64,000 nt of DNA from contig NZ_JQKD01000019.1 in assembly GCF_000745855.1 (NCBI RefSeq), positions 47,004 through 111,003 of the forward strand, written 5' to 3'. The notes under the pieces were generated by a model, which worked only from the letters and a program-made list of their open reading frames with translations, was not told the origin of the DNA and made no database searches. The position numbers and the translations under genes were made by a program. Positions 8,944-17,639 of this stretch are shown here, in pieces; the stretch's first letter is position 1, and the number at the start of each line of letters is the position of its first letter. The stretch comes from Xenophilus azovorans DSM 13620. GTDB lineage: Bacteria > Pseudomonadota > Gammaproteobacteria > Burkholderiales > Burkholderiaceae_C.

Positions 8944-10050
8944 TCAGGTTGGGTGCTGCACCAGTCGTCCAGCCTCCCACAGGAAGGCAGCCAGTTCACG
9001 GGCCACCGCCACGCAAATCTTGTTGGAGTGCATGCCGCGTGCGCTCAGGCGCCGATATCGAGAACACAGCCGCAATTGAGCACGCCAGGCGATCTCGCAC
9101 ACGCTGCGAGGCTGGTCCTGCTGGCGCTCGGTGACGGGACGGCTCATACGCGCCGAATAGCGGTAGCACCAGGCGGCCTCGACCAGCACACGACGCACAT
9201 GGGCATTGCCGGTCTTGGTGATGCTGCCCTGCGAGCGGGACTGGCCGCTGCTGAACTCGCTGGGCACCAGTCCCAGATAGGCCATCAATTGCTTGGGATG
9301 CTCGAAGCGGTGCAGATCGCCCAACTCGGACACCAGCGAAACGGCAGCGACGAAGTCGATGCCCTTGAAGCACATCAGGGCCCGCACGGCAGCGCCGAAG
9401 CGCCAGTGGGCGATCTGCTCGCGCAGCGCCGCCGTGATGCGCTCGACCCGCTGCCCGGCCTCCACAACAGCGCTGCGGTACTCGGCCCAGGCGATCTGCT
9501 GGGCCGGATGCTCGAAGGCGATGCGCGCCAGGAAGCGCTCATGGGTCGCTCCCCACGAGGTCTTGCCCGTGTAGGGCTTGCCATGTCGCAGCAGCATCGC
9601 CTTGAGCTGCTGGCGTGCCTTCAGCCGCGCCCGCACCGCGTCCTCGCGGGCACGCGAGAGGTCGCGGATCGCCTCGTCGCGCGCATCGGGCAGCGTCACC
9701 GGCGTGAGTTCGCCCGAGCGCAGATAGCTCGCCAGCGTCAGCGCATCGCGCCGATCAGTCTTGATGCGCTCGCCCGGCCGGCGTGGCATCTTGCTCACCG
9801 CGATCACTTGGCAGCGCCAGCCTTGGCGATGGAGTTCGCGCGCCAGCGCAAAGCCGCAGGGGCCGGCCTCGTAGGCCAGCAGCGTGTGTGCCGCCTCGCC
9901 CAGACGCGACAGCGTCTTGAGCAACTCGCCCACCTTCGCCCCGCAGGTGCCCACGAACCGGGGTGCAGCGCGGCCGGCATCGGCCACCGCCACCGCAATG
10001 GAGTCCTTGTGAACATCCAAGCCGACAAATACAGTGATATCGTCTTCCAT
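8944..10050 (-). CDS. IS110-family transposase (DEDD recombinase)
   Basis: A 368-residue recombinase. The N-terminal RuvC-like DEDD domain begins 'VFVGLDVHKDSIAVAVADAG', with Asp12 as the first metal ligand; the C-terminal domain has 'CFKGIDFVAAVSLVSELGDL' and the serine-bearing 'SSGQSRSQGSITKTGNAHVR'. The frame is open further upstream, but the ATG at 10050 follows a strong AGGAGG ribosome site and gives the family's usual N-terminus. It is the only gene of the element and appears intact. Confidence 0.95.
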   Translation of the reverse strand: MEDDITVFVGLDVHKDSIAVAVADAGRAAPRFVGTCGAKVGELLKTLSRLGEAAHTLLAYEAGPCGFALARELHRQGWRCQVIAVSKMPRRPGERIKTDRRDALTLASYLRSGELTPVTLPDARDEAIRDLSRAREDAVRARLKARQQLKAMLLRHGKPYTGKTSWGATHERFLARIAFEHPAQQIAWAEYRSAVVEAGQRVERITAALREQIAHWRFGAAVRALMCFKGIDFVAAVSLVSELGDLHRFEHPKQLMAYLGLVPSEFSSGQSRSQGSITKTGNAHVRRVLVEAAWCYRYSARMSRPVTERQQDQPRSVCEIAWRAQLRLCSRYRRLSARGMHSNKICVAVARELAAFLWEAGRLVQHPT

Positions 10051-10220
10051 GGTCTGCCTCCTGAATCGACGTACGCAGATCACGCCTTGCGGCGTTCTGC
10101 CTGTGGCTCTACGCACTGCCGTGCGCAGCCCACGATAAGCCCGGAGGCAGACCACCTCCAACTCCCCAACTTCAACCTATGTGGCCCCTCGCGACTCAAC
10201 GCGGGCTGGGGCCATGTTGT

Positions 10221-10280
10221 CTGAGCCGAGGCAGCGCCGGCAACAGCCAGGGCAGCCAGGGCAACCAGATTCTTTTTCAT
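10221..10280 (-). pseudogene. Porin signal peptide, cut off by the IS110 insertion
   Basis: Twenty codons spell a textbook porin leader ('MKKNLVALAALAVAGAASAQ'). The frame then runs into the IS element. The remaining porin codons are at 7475-8666 on the other side of the insertion. Confidence 0.92.
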
Positions 10281-10397
10281 GCAAGTGTCTCCAAGGTTGA
10301 ACATAGGGCCCCGGCGCGAAGGGCTCACCCCGGGCCAACCTCCCTTTGGGAAGTTGTCGAGATTCCATCAGGACTGCGCCTCGAGAGCGGAGTCATT

Positions 10398-10429
10398 CAT
10401 GCAAAGTCAGCCGATAACCATGCAAAGTC
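10398..10429. promoter_or_regulatory. Tandem 11-bp repeats, candidate AraC-type operator
   Basis: CATGCAAAGTC occurs twice, at 10398-10408 and 10419-10429, exactly 21 bases apart, that is two helical turns. Direct repeats at this spacing are typical of AraC/XylS-family sites, and an AraC-type gene ends at 10473 just beside them. They lie 118-149 bases before the original porin start, so control of the porin by that regulator is a reasonable inference. Confidence 0.5.
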
Positions 10430-10472
10430 GACCTGGGAGATTGGCATTCGTGTTGCCGAATCACGACAACGC

Positions 10473-11501
10473 TCATGGCGATGCAACCCGCATGGCCTGC
10501 CGCATCTTGCTCGGGGCGACCAGGTACCAGTCCTTGAACTTGCGGGTGAAGTTCGTGGGATCGGCATAGCCCAGCTGCGCTGCGATGCCTTCGATCGACA
10601 GCTCGGTATGGCGCAGGTGCCAGGCGGCATGCGTCCTGCGCAGTTCGTCCTTGATCTCGGTGTAGGTCAAGCCGACCTCCGCGAGTCTTCGCACCAGCGC
10701 TCGCGCGGAGATGCCCAGCTCCCGGGCCAACTCGCCGGCATCCGGGTTGGCTGCGAGCCGCTCGAGGAGCGCACGCCGCACACGCTGCACGAACGCACCG
10801 TGCACCAGTTCCGATTCCATCTTCTGGCAGAGCTGCTCAGCTTCGGAAAACGCCTTTGCATCCGCCGCGATGCTGGGCGACCGAAGCAGCTCCACCGGCA
10901 GTTCGAGCGACAGGCAGTCCTGATCAAAGCTGACCTTGCGAACGTAACGCAGGCACGGAAGGTCGTTGCCCGCAGGGCGGGGGTAGGGCAGCCCCAAGGC
11001 AAGCTCGTCCGCGGGTCGCCCCAGGATCGCCTCCAGCAGCCGGCAATGCGCGCCGACGATCGTCTGCATGACGAAGACATGCGTCTCGCACAGCGGCACG
11101 ATCGGCTTCACCGTGAGGGTGCTCCATCGCGGCCCGTTGTGCAGACTGAACTCCAGACGCCCGAAGATCAGCCGGGCATGCCGGCACAGGAAGCGCAGGC
11201 CATGCCCCAGGTTGTCGCTCGTCACTGCCCCGATCCCCACCGGCGTGTGATAGGGCTGGAGCATGGATCCGGCGATCAGGCCCAGGTCGGGCTCGCCGCT
11301 GCACCGGATGGCATAGGCGACGAATCGACGGAAGACCTCGAAGTCCACCATGTGCTGGCCGTCGCAGAGGTCCTGCCAGGCCAGGCCTGCATTGGACAGC
11401 ACGGTCGACGGACGGATGCCGAGGCTGCTCAGGCAGTCCATCGTGCTTCGGATGTAGACCGGCGGCGCAAACGGGATGCGGGGCTGCTCTTCGGTCTTCA
11501 T
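10473..11501 (-). CDS. AraC-family transcriptional regulator
   Basis: A 342-residue regulator. The N-terminal 200 residues resemble the ligand-sensing domain of OruR/ArgR-like AraC proteins ('GIRPSTVLSNAGL'), and the last 90 carry the double helix-turn-helix, with the second one at 'QLGYADPTNFTRKFKDW'. The frame is open far upstream; the ATG at 11501 gives the family's normal N-terminus. It is the last gene of the minus-strand Liv operon, 29 bases after a Bug gene, and lies upstream of the disrupted porin, beside tandem repeats at 10398-10429 that may be its operator. Confidence 0.9.
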   Translation of the reverse strand: MKTEEQPRIPFAPPVYIRSTMDCLSSLGIRPSTVLSNAGLAWQDLCDGQHMVDFEVFRRFVAYAIRCSGEPDLGLIAGSMLQPYHTPVGIGAVTSDNLGHGLRFLCRHARLIFGRLEFSLHNGPRWSTLTVKPIVPLCETHVFVMQTIVGAHCRLLEAILGRPADELALGLPYPRPAGNDLPCLRYVRKVSFDQDCLSLELPVELLRSPSIAADAKAFSEAEQLCQKMESELVHGAFVQRVRRALLERLAANPDAGELARELGISARALVRRLAEVGLTYTEIKDELRRTHAAWHLRHTELSIEGIAAQLGYADPTNFTRKFKDWYLVAPSKMRQAMRVASP

Positions 11502-11530
11502 GGCTCGGTGCTGGCGGTGAACGCAGCCGC

Positions 11531-12496
11531 CTACTGCGGCTGCATCCCCACGGCCTCGGCCGCGCTCTTGTAGATCGACAGGCTGTCGCGCATCGTGGCG
11601 AGCAGTTCCTCGGGCCCGCCGGCCAGCGGCTCGACGCCCCATTCGTCGAGCCGCTTGCGCAGGTCCGGGTGGACCACGGCGGCGCGGCTGGCTTCGCTGA
11701 GGCGCTGCACGATGGTGGCCGGCATCCCTTTGGGACCGATCAGCCCGAACCATGTCGGCACCGTCCGGAAGCCCGGCACCGCCGACTTGCCGATCACCTC
11801 CAGGTGCGGCAGGGCGGCATAGGGCCGGCTGCTGGCGATGCCGATCGGGCGGATGCGGCCCGCATCGATGAAGGACTTGGTGGAGATCGTGGAGTCGAAC
11901 AGCAGCTGGATCTCGTTGGTCATCAGCGCCTGCAGCGCGGGGCTGCTGCCCTTGTAGGGCACCTTCGCCACGTCGATGCCCGACAGCTTCGTCAGCAGGC
12001 CGATCGTCAGGTCGCCGGCCGCCTGCGACCCGTAGTTCGTCTTGCCGGGATTGGCGCGCGCGAATTCGACCAGTTCGCGAAAGCTGCGGATGCCCGACTG
12101 CGGGCTGGTGAAGGCGAGCGTCGGGCCCTCCACGAGGTAGCTCACGGGGCTGAAGTCCGACAGCATGTCGAAGGTGAAGGCCTTCGTGGTGTAGGGCTGG
12201 GCGAACATGCTGGTGGCCGCGATCGCGATCGTGTAGCCGTCGGCCGGCGCGCGCTGCAAAGCCTGCAGAGCGATGACGGTGTTGCCACCGGGACGGTTCT
12301 CCACCACCACCGGCTGACCGAGTTCTTCCTTCATCCGTTCGGCCAGCAGGCGCGCAAAGATGTCGGTCGGCCCGCCGGCCGCGTAAGCCACGATCAGGTG
12401 GATCGGCCGGCCAGGGAAGGGCGCCTGCGCCAGAGCGGCGGGGACCACAGCAAGCAGGAGCACAGCCGCGGTGAGGAAGCGGAACAAGGCAGTCAT
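11531..12496 (-). CDS. Bug/TctC-family periplasmic substrate-binding protein
   Basis: A 321-residue exported receptor. The ATG at 12496 follows a GGAG site and opens a Sec-type leader ('LTAAVLLLAVVPAALAQA'); an in-frame TTG 7 codons upstream is less likely. Motifs are 'FPGRPIHLIVAYAAGG', 'VVENRPGGN' and 'VPYKGSSP'. It lies between a dioxygenase and the AraC gene in the Liv operon. Its last codons are duplicated as a remnant at 6792-6862. Ligand unknown, presumably a carboxylate related to the dioxygenase substrate. Confidence 0.9.
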   Translation of the reverse strand: MTALFRFLTAAVLLLAVVPAALAQAPFPGRPIHLIVAYAAGGPTDIFARLLAERMKEELGQPVVVENRPGGNTVIALQALQRAPADGYTIAIAATSMFAQPYTTKAFTFDMLSDFSPVSYLVEGPTLAFTSPQSGIRSFRELVEFARANPGKTNYGSQAAGDLTIGLLTKLSGIDVAKVPYKGSSPALQALMTNEIQLLFDSTISTKSFIDAGRIRPIGIASSRPYAALPHLEVIGKSAVPGFRTVPTWFGLIGPKGMPATIVQRLSEASRAAVVHPDLRKRLDEWGVEPLAGGPEELLATMRDSLSIYKSAAEAVGMQPQ

Positions 12497-12526
12497 CGAC
12501 AAACTCCAGGAAGGCAAGGAAAGGGA

Positions 12527-13414
12527 TCAGGCCGCGGCCGTCAGAGCGGTGCGCCGCGCGCGGGCCCCGCTTTCGGAAACGGTGGTGCGACGCAGCTGGC
12601 GCCGGTGATGCTGGTCGTCGAAGGGCGTGCCGCGATGCATCGTGCAGAAGTTGTCCCACATCACCAGGTCGCCTTCGCGCCAGCGATGCTCCAGCACGAG
12701 CTCGGGCCGGGTTGCTGCCGCCATGAGGCGATCGATCTCGCGCCGCGCGTCGTCGTCGTTCCAGCCCTCGATGGCGCAGGCGTAGGAGGCGAGGTAGAGC
12801 GCGAGGCGGCCGTCGGCCGCGGCGTGGACCAGCGGGTGCCACACCGCCGGGAAGCGGTCTTCCTCCAGCGCGGCCAGCGCCGGCGTGCCCGCCAGCCGGC
12901 GCGATTGGGCCAGCGAGTGGCGCACGCGCAGCAGCAGGAGCCGGTTCTGTTCGCGCACCGGGAGCGCCGAGAAGGCCGCGCGCATGTCGACGAACTGGGT
13001 CGCCCCGCCCTCCGGCGGCACCACGTGCGCCGACAGGAAGGTGTAGCGGCCCCGGTCCACGGAGAACGCCTCGTCGGTGTGCCACAGCAGGTTGGACAGC
13101 TGCAGGATCCGCTGGCGCTCGCCCGCACCGACCGTGCGGCCGAGCGCGTCGACGTTGCCGATGCTGCCCACCTCGCGTGGACCCGCGGCGGCGGCGCCGT
13201 CGCGGCGGGCGGCCAGCGTCGGCTGCAGCTCGCCGAAGATCCGGCTGAAGCGCAGCTGGCCTTCGGTGTCCAGCCGCTGGCCGGGGAACACCAGCACCGC
13301 GTGGCGGTCGATCGCGTCCTGCAGGGCGGCCCGCAGGGATGCATCGGCCTCACGTGCGGGATCGATGCCCTGGATGGTGGCGCCGAAGCCGGCGCGCAGC
13401 GGTTCGATTCGCAT
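12527..13414 (-). CDS. TfdA/TauD-family 2-oxoglutarate-dependent dioxygenase
   Basis: A 295-residue enzyme. Iron ligands are His112 and Asp114 in 'LWHTDEAF' and His260 in 'DNFCTMHRG'; the Arg segment 'RQLRRTTV' follows. The N-terminus is shorter than in the paralogue at 21936. It sits between SMP-30 and Bug genes with 9- and 30-base gaps in the operon led by the Liv importer. The grouping suggests that imported substrate is hydroxylated here and any lactone product is opened by the neighbouring SMP-30 protein (inference). Confidence 0.9.
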   Translation of the reverse strand: MRIEPLRAGFGATIQGIDPAREADASLRAALQDAIDRHAVLVFPGQRLDTEGQLRFSRIFGELQPTLAARRDGAAAAGPREVGSIGNVDALGRTVGAGERQRILQLSNLLWHTDEAFSVDRGRYTFLSAHVVPPEGGATQFVDMRAAFSALPVREQNRLLLLRVRHSLAQSRRLAGTPALAALEEDRFPAVWHPLVHAAADGRLALYLASYACAIEGWNDDDARREIDRLMAAATRPELVLEHRWREGDLVMWDNFCTMHRGTPFDDQHHRRQLRRTTVSESGARARRTALTAAA

Positions 13415-13423
13415 GCCGACCTC

Positions 13424-14356
13424 TCAGCGCGGATTGAGGTGGTGCAGCGGCAGGCCCGCGCGCGGCCAGTCCAGCGCGGCCAGCCGGCCGGTGCTGGAGA
13501 GGGTGATGTAGGCGGTCCGCAGGCCCGGGCCGCCGAAGCAGATGTTCGTGGTGAACATGTCGGGCAGCGGCACGTTCTCCACCAACTGGCCGTCCGGCGC
13601 GATCACGTTGATGCCGGCCTTCTCCATCACGGTGGCCACGCAGATGTTGCCGTCCGCCTCGATCGCCATCGAGTCGAGGCGCTGGTAGCCCGGAAGGCCC
13701 GTCACCAGCTCGCCCCCGTAGGGAGATGGCCAGGGCTTGCGCGCGATCCGGCCCGGCTCCGCGAGGTCGAAGGCCCAGACCCGGCCCGCGTCGGTCTCCG
13801 CCACGTACAGGCGGCGGTCGTCGGGCGACAGGCCGATGCCGTTGGGGAAGGACATCGGGTGGATCACCTCGTCGATGCGGCTGCCGTCGCAGCGCGCGTA
13901 GTAGACGCCGCCACGGTCGACGTCCCGCGCGCGGGCCTTGCCGAGATCGGTGAACCAGAACCCGCCGTGGCGATCGAACACGATGTCGTTGGGCCCGCGC
14001 AGCGGACCCTTCGGCCCGTGCGTGTACAGCACTTCGACGCGGCCGGTGGCGAGGTCGACACGCTCGATGCGGCCGCCGCTGTAGTGGTCCGCCTGCCCGG
14101 TGGGCCGCAGGCCCTGCGCATCCTCGTGCCAGTTGAAGCCGCCGTTGTTGCACAGGTAGCAGTGGCCGTCCGGCCCGATTGCAGCGCCGTTGGGCCCGCC
14201 GCCCGGTGTGGCGACGGTCTCCTTGCCGCCGTCGGGGCGCACGCGGGTCAGGCGCCCCGCTTCGATCTCGACGACCAGCACGGAGCCGTCGTCCATCGCG
14301 ATGGGCCCTTCGGGGAAGCGCAGGCCCTCGGTGACGATGCGCATCGGTCTGTCCAT
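13424..14356 (-). CDS. SMP-30/gluconolactonase-family lactonase
   Basis: A 310-residue six-bladed beta-propeller hydrolase. The metal-site residues are where expected: Glu in 'LRFPEGP', Asn in 'GPNDIVFD' and Asp in 'LSPDDRRLYVAET'. No signal peptide is seen. These proteins hydrolyse lactones or related esters. It lies 9 bases upstream of the dioxygenase and 27 bases downstream of livF. A clear paralogue, which shares the 'CYLCNNGG'-type segment, begins the divergent operon at 19034. Confidence 0.88.
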   Translation of the reverse strand: MDRPMRIVTEGLRFPEGPIAMDDGSVLVVEIEAGRLTRVRPDGGKETVATPGGGPNGAAIGPDGHCYLCNNGGFNWHEDAQGLRPTGQADHYSGGRIERVDLATGRVEVLYTHGPKGPLRGPNDIVFDRHGGFWFTDLGKARARDVDRGGVYYARCDGSRIDEVIHPMSFPNGIGLSPDDRRLYVAETDAGRVWAFDLAEPGRIARKPWPSPYGGELVTGLPGYQRLDSMAIEADGNICVATVMEKAGINVIAPDGQLVENVPLPDMFTTNICFGGPGLRTAYITLSSTGRLAALDWPRAGLPLHHLNPR

Positions 14357-14383
14357 GGAATCACCTCTCTTTCGGAAGAACGG

Positions 14384-15097
14384 TCAGAAGTAGTCGAGCA
14401 GCACGCGCCGGTCGGCAAACGCGGCGGGGGCGCCGTCGTAGACCTTGCGGCCCTGCTTGAGGATGGCGACGCGATCGGCGAGCGGCAGCGACTGCTTCAC
14501 GTTCTGCTCGACCAGCAGCACCGCGGTGCCGAGCGTGGCGCGGATCGCGGCGATGCTTTCCATCACCTTGTCGACCAGGATCGGCGCGAGGCCGATGGAC
14601 GGTTCGTCGAGCAGCAGGATCCGCGGCGCATGCATCAGGGCCATGCCGATCGCCAGCATCTGCTGCTGCCCGCCGGAGAGCGTGCCTGCGACCTGCCCGG
14701 CGCGCTCGGCCAGGATCGGGAACATGGCGTGCACCCGTTCGAGGTGCTCGTCGCGCGCGCGCACGCCGCCGGGCAGCGAGATCGCGGCGAGTTCGAGATT
14801 GCGCCGCACGGTGAGGGTGCGGAACACGCCGTGGCCCTGCGGCACGAAGGCGAGGCCGCAGGCCACGTTCTGCGCCGGGGTCCGGCGGGTGGCGTCGGCC
14901 CGCTCCTGCCAGACCGCACCGGCCAGCGCCGGCAGCAGCCCGAACAGCGTGCGCAGCAGGGTGGTCTTGCCGGCGCCGTTGTGCCCCAGCAGCAGCAGGA
15001 TCTCGCGCTCTCCGAGCGCGAGGTCCACCTCGTGCACCACCGGCTTGGCGCCGAAGCCGGCGCGCAGGCCGCGCGCCTCCAGCACGGGCGCGTTCAC
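14384..15097 (-). CDS. livF: Branched-chain-type ABC transporter ATP-binding protein (LivF)
   Basis: A 237-residue ATPase of the HAAT (Liv) importer family: Walker A 'GHNGAGKT' at residues 38-45, signature 'LSGGQQQ', Walker B 'RILLLDEPSIGLAP'. The start is a GTG that overlaps the stop of the LivM-LivG gene (GTGA), implying translational coupling. It is the second ATPase of the importer. Members of this transporter type also carry amides and aromatic acids, and the dioxygenase and lactonase downstream suggest that here it is not for amino acids. Confidence 0.93.
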   Translation of the reverse strand: MNAPVLEARGLRAGFGAKPVVHEVDLALGEREILLLLGHNGAGKTTLLRTLFGLLPALAGAVWQERADATRRTPAQNVACGLAFVPQGHGVFRTLTVRRNLELAAISLPGGVRARDEHLERVHAMFPILAERAGQVAGTLSGGQQQMLAIGMALMHAPRILLLDEPSIGLAPILVDKVMESIAAIRATLGTAVLLVEQNVKQSLPLADRVAILKQGRKVYDGAPAAFADRRVLLDYF

Positions 15098-16767
15098 CGG
15101 AAGTACCTCTCGGCCAGCACCGGATTGCGCAGCAGTTCGCCCGGTTCGCCTTGCGCCATCGCCCGCCCTTCGTCGAAGAAGTAGGCGTGGCTGCACAGTC
15201 CCTTGATCACGTCCAGGTTGTGCTCGATGATGCAGACGGTGCGGCCCTCGTCGGCGAGGCGCCGCAGCAGCGGCATCACCTCGTCCATCGCGCGCCCGTC
15301 CAGGCCCGACAGCGGCTCGTCGAACAGCAGCACGCCGGCGCCCGTGGCGAGCAGGCGCGCCACGCTCAGCAGCTTTTCCTCGGCGTACGAAAGGTTGATC
15401 GCCAGTTCGTCCGCCATGCCGCGCAGGCCGACGTAGTCGAGGATGGCGAGCGCCCGCGCATGGTTGGCGCGTTCCTCCCGGGCCACCGCCGCCGGCCGGA
15501 AGAACACCGCGCGCAAGCGGTCGCCCGCCTGCCGCGGCAGCGCGACGACCACGTGCTCCAGCACCGTCATGCGCGGGAACAGCTTGAGGTCCTGGAACGA
15601 CCGCGCGATGCCCTGCTGCACGATCTGGTGCGGCTTCATGCCGGCGAGCGGCCGGCCGTCGATCGTGACGACCCCCGCGGTGGGCTGGAGGAAGCCCGTC
15701 AGCAGGTTGAACGCCGTGGTCTTGCCGGCGCCGTTCGGACCGATGATGCCGGTGATGCGCCCGGGCGGCAGCACGATGTCGATGCCATCGACCGCGGTGA
15801 TGCCGCCGAAGCGCTTGACCAGTCCGCGCCCCTGCAGGGTGGCTGCCGGCGCGGCGGGAACGCTGCCCTGTGCCGCGGGGGCGTCGCGGTGGCGCCCGGA
15901 GTGCGCAGAGGTGCGCTCGGGCAGCAGGCCTTCCGGGCGGTAGCGCATGACCAGGATCAGCAGCAGCCCGTAGATCACCTGCCGGCTCTTGTCGGGATCC
16001 ACCGGCAGCTCCACGAATTTGAGCAGCTCGGGCAGCACCACCAGCACCGCCGCGCCGACCACGGAACCCGCGAGGTTGCCGCTGCCGCCGAAGATCATCA
16101 TGGCCAGGATGGCGTTGACGACGTCGATGCCGAAGCTCGCCGGGTTCACCAGCGTCACGTAGTGCGCGAAGAGGTAGCCGCCGGCCGCCGCCAGCGCCGA
16201 GGCCACGGCGAAGGTGCGCATCTTCAGGCCCACGATGTTCTTGCCGATCGCCTGCGCGGCCTGCTCGTTCTCGCGCATGGCCTTGAGGGCGCGGCCGAAG
16301 GGCGAGTGCGCCACCCGCCAGGCGACGGACAGCGACAGCACGGCCAGCACCGTGGACAGGGGCAGCATGCGGGCGGCGCTGTCCACGCGCCAGGCGCCCA
16401 GGACGATGCGCGGGATGTTGTTGATGCCCTCGACGCCGCCGGTGAGCGGCTTGGCGTTCTCGATGACGGACAGCACCAGCACGTGCAGCGCGAGGCTGAC
16501 GATCACCAGGTAGAAGCCGGCCACCCGCATCGCCGGCAGTGCCACCGCCGCCCCGACCAGCCCGCCGATGCCCGCGGCGGCCATCAGGGGCAGCGGGAAC
16601 GGCAGGCCATAGCGCGTGGTGAGGATCGCGGTGACGTAGCCGCCGAGCGCGTAGAAGGCCGCGTGGCTGAGGGCGAACAGTCCGGCGTAGCCGATCAGGA
16701 GGTTGAGCGACGAGGCGAGGATCACGTAGATCGTGACCATCACGCAGATGTGCAGCAGGTAGTCCAT
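15094..16767 (-). CDS. LivM-LivG fusion: ABC permease joined to ATP-binding protein
   Basis: A 557-residue protein. Residues 1-285 are a LivM-type inner-membrane permease with about eight to ten membrane segments; a Pro/Ala-rich linker covers about 286-310; residues 311-557 are a LivG-type ATPase with Walker A 'GPNGAGKT' at 343-350, signature 'LSYAEE' near 460 (in place of LSGGQ, usual for LivG) and Walker B 'GVLLFDEPLSGLD' near 478-490. The ATG at 16767 is one base after the LivH stop; upstream open frame lies inside livH. Fused M-G proteins occur in several proteobacteria. Confidence 0.93.
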   Translation of the reverse strand: MDYLLHICVMVTIYVILASSLNLLIGYAGLFALSHAAFYALGGYVTAILTTRYGLPFPLPLMAAAGIGGLVGAAVALPAMRVAGFYLVIVSLALHVLVLSVIENAKPLTGGVEGINNIPRIVLGAWRVDSAARMLPLSTVLAVLSLSVAWRVAHSPFGRALKAMRENEQAAQAIGKNIVGLKMRTFAVASALAAAGGYLFAHYVTLVNPASFGIDVVNAILAMMIFGGSGNLAGSVVGAAVLVVLPELLKFVELPVDPDKSRQVIYGLLLILVMRYRPEGLLPERTSAHSGRHRDAPAAQGSVPAAPAATLQGRGLVKRFGGITAVDGIDIVLPPGRITGIIGPNGAGKTTAFNLLTGFLQPTAGVVTIDGRPLAGMKPHQIVQQGIARSFQDLKLFPRMTVLEHVVVALPRQAGDRLRAVFFRPAAVAREERANHARALAILDYVGLRGMADELAINLSYAEEKLLSVARLLATGAGVLLFDEPLSGLDGRAMDEVMPLLRRLADEGRTVCIIEHNLDVIKGLCSHAYFFDEGRAMAQGEPGELLRNPVLAERYFR

Positions 16768-16768
16768 G

Positions 16769-17635
16769 TCAGCTCCGCGCGCCGAACAGGCCGGTCGGCC
16801 GCACCAGCAGAATCGCGAACAGCAGCGCGAAGGAGATGCTGCCCTGCCATTCGGTGGGGATTCCCCACATGCCCACGTTCTCCACCAGGCCGAGCAGCAT
16901 GCCGGCCAGCGCGGCACCGCGCAGGGACCCGACCCCGCCCACGAACACGCCGACGAAGGCGATGAAGACCGCCGGAAAGCCCATGTGCGGCACCGCGCCG
17001 TCGCGCAGCAGCATCTGGGTGGCGCAGACCGCGGAGATCGCGGTGCCGATGGCGAACACGAGGATCGACACGCGGAAGGTGTCGATGCCGATGATGCGGG
17101 CCATCTCCAGGTTGTCCGTCATTGCCACGATCGCCTGGCCGCTGCGGGCGCGGGCGAGGAACCACGCGAGCGCGCCCCCGACCACCGCGAGCGAGGCGAC
17201 CTGCAGCAACTGCACCGACGTCACGAACACCGGGCCGAGCAGGAGGACCGGCAGCTGCAGCCCCTGCACCACCTTCGCGCTGGTGCCGAAGCCGATGGCG
17301 ATCGCGTTCTCCAGCATCATGAACAGACCGAGCGAGACGATCATCACCACCACCGGCGGCGCGTTGCGCTTCTCGAAGGAGCGGTACAGCAGCAGGTAGC
17401 TGAGCACGCCGGCCAGCGCGGCGGCGGCGATGCCGAGCACCGCGGCCAGCGCGAGCGGCAGCTTCAGCGGCATGGCCGCCGACCAGACCAGGTAGGCGGC
17501 CAGCGTGTAGAACGGCCCGAAGGCGAAGTGCACCACGCGGGTCGTGCTGAAGATCAGCGCCCACGCGACCGCCAGCAGGGCGTAGGTGCTGCCATTGGCG
17601 ATGCCGTTGACAGCCAGCTGGAGCAGCAGCTCCAT
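16769..17635 (-). CDS. livH: Branched-chain-type ABC transporter permease (LivH)
   Basis: A 288-residue integral inner-membrane protein with about eight hydrophobic segments, opening 'MELLLQLAVNGIANGSTYAL' as LivH proteins do. It starts 4 bases after the substrate-binding protein gene and ends one base before the LivM-LivG fusion, so it is the second gene of the operon. It forms the importer pore with the LivM part. Confidence 0.93.
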   Translation of the reverse strand: MELLLQLAVNGIANGSTYALLAVAWALIFSTTRVVHFAFGPFYTLAAYLVWSAAMPLKLPLALAAVLGIAAAALAGVLSYLLLYRSFEKRNAPPVVVMIVSLGLFMMLENAIAIGFGTSAKVVQGLQLPVLLLGPVFVTSVQLLQVASLAVVGGALAWFLARARSGQAIVAMTDNLEMARIIGIDTFRVSILVFAIGTAISAVCATQMLLRDGAVPHMGFPAVFIAFVGVFVGGVGSLRGAALAGMLLGLVENVGMWGIPTEWQGSISFALLFAILLVRPTGLFGARS

Positions 17636-17639
17636 GCCG

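Larger units (their letters stand above)
8667..10220 (-). mobile_element. IS110-family insertion sequence (IS1111-like) inside the porin gene
   Basis: About 1.55 kb inserted in a porin. One CTGA flanks each side (8663-8666 and 10221-10224), while the restored porin needs only one. Subterminal inverted repeats ATGGCCCC (8668-8675) and GGGGCCAT (10208-10215) lie at unequal distances from the ends, as in the IS1111 subgroup. It encodes a single DEDD transposase on the minus strand. The non-coding part is longer downstream of the transposase (277 bases) than upstream (170 bases). Confidence 0.85.

Noticed and set aside
8668..10224. 518-codon plus-strand frame across the IS110 element
   Set aside because: It is antisense to the DEDD transposase and spans the element's end into the porin leader; not a gene.
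11669..15184. A 1171-codon plus-strand open frame
   Set aside because: It is opposite to five well-supported minus-strand genes and its translation is low-complexity; long shadow frames are usual at this GC.
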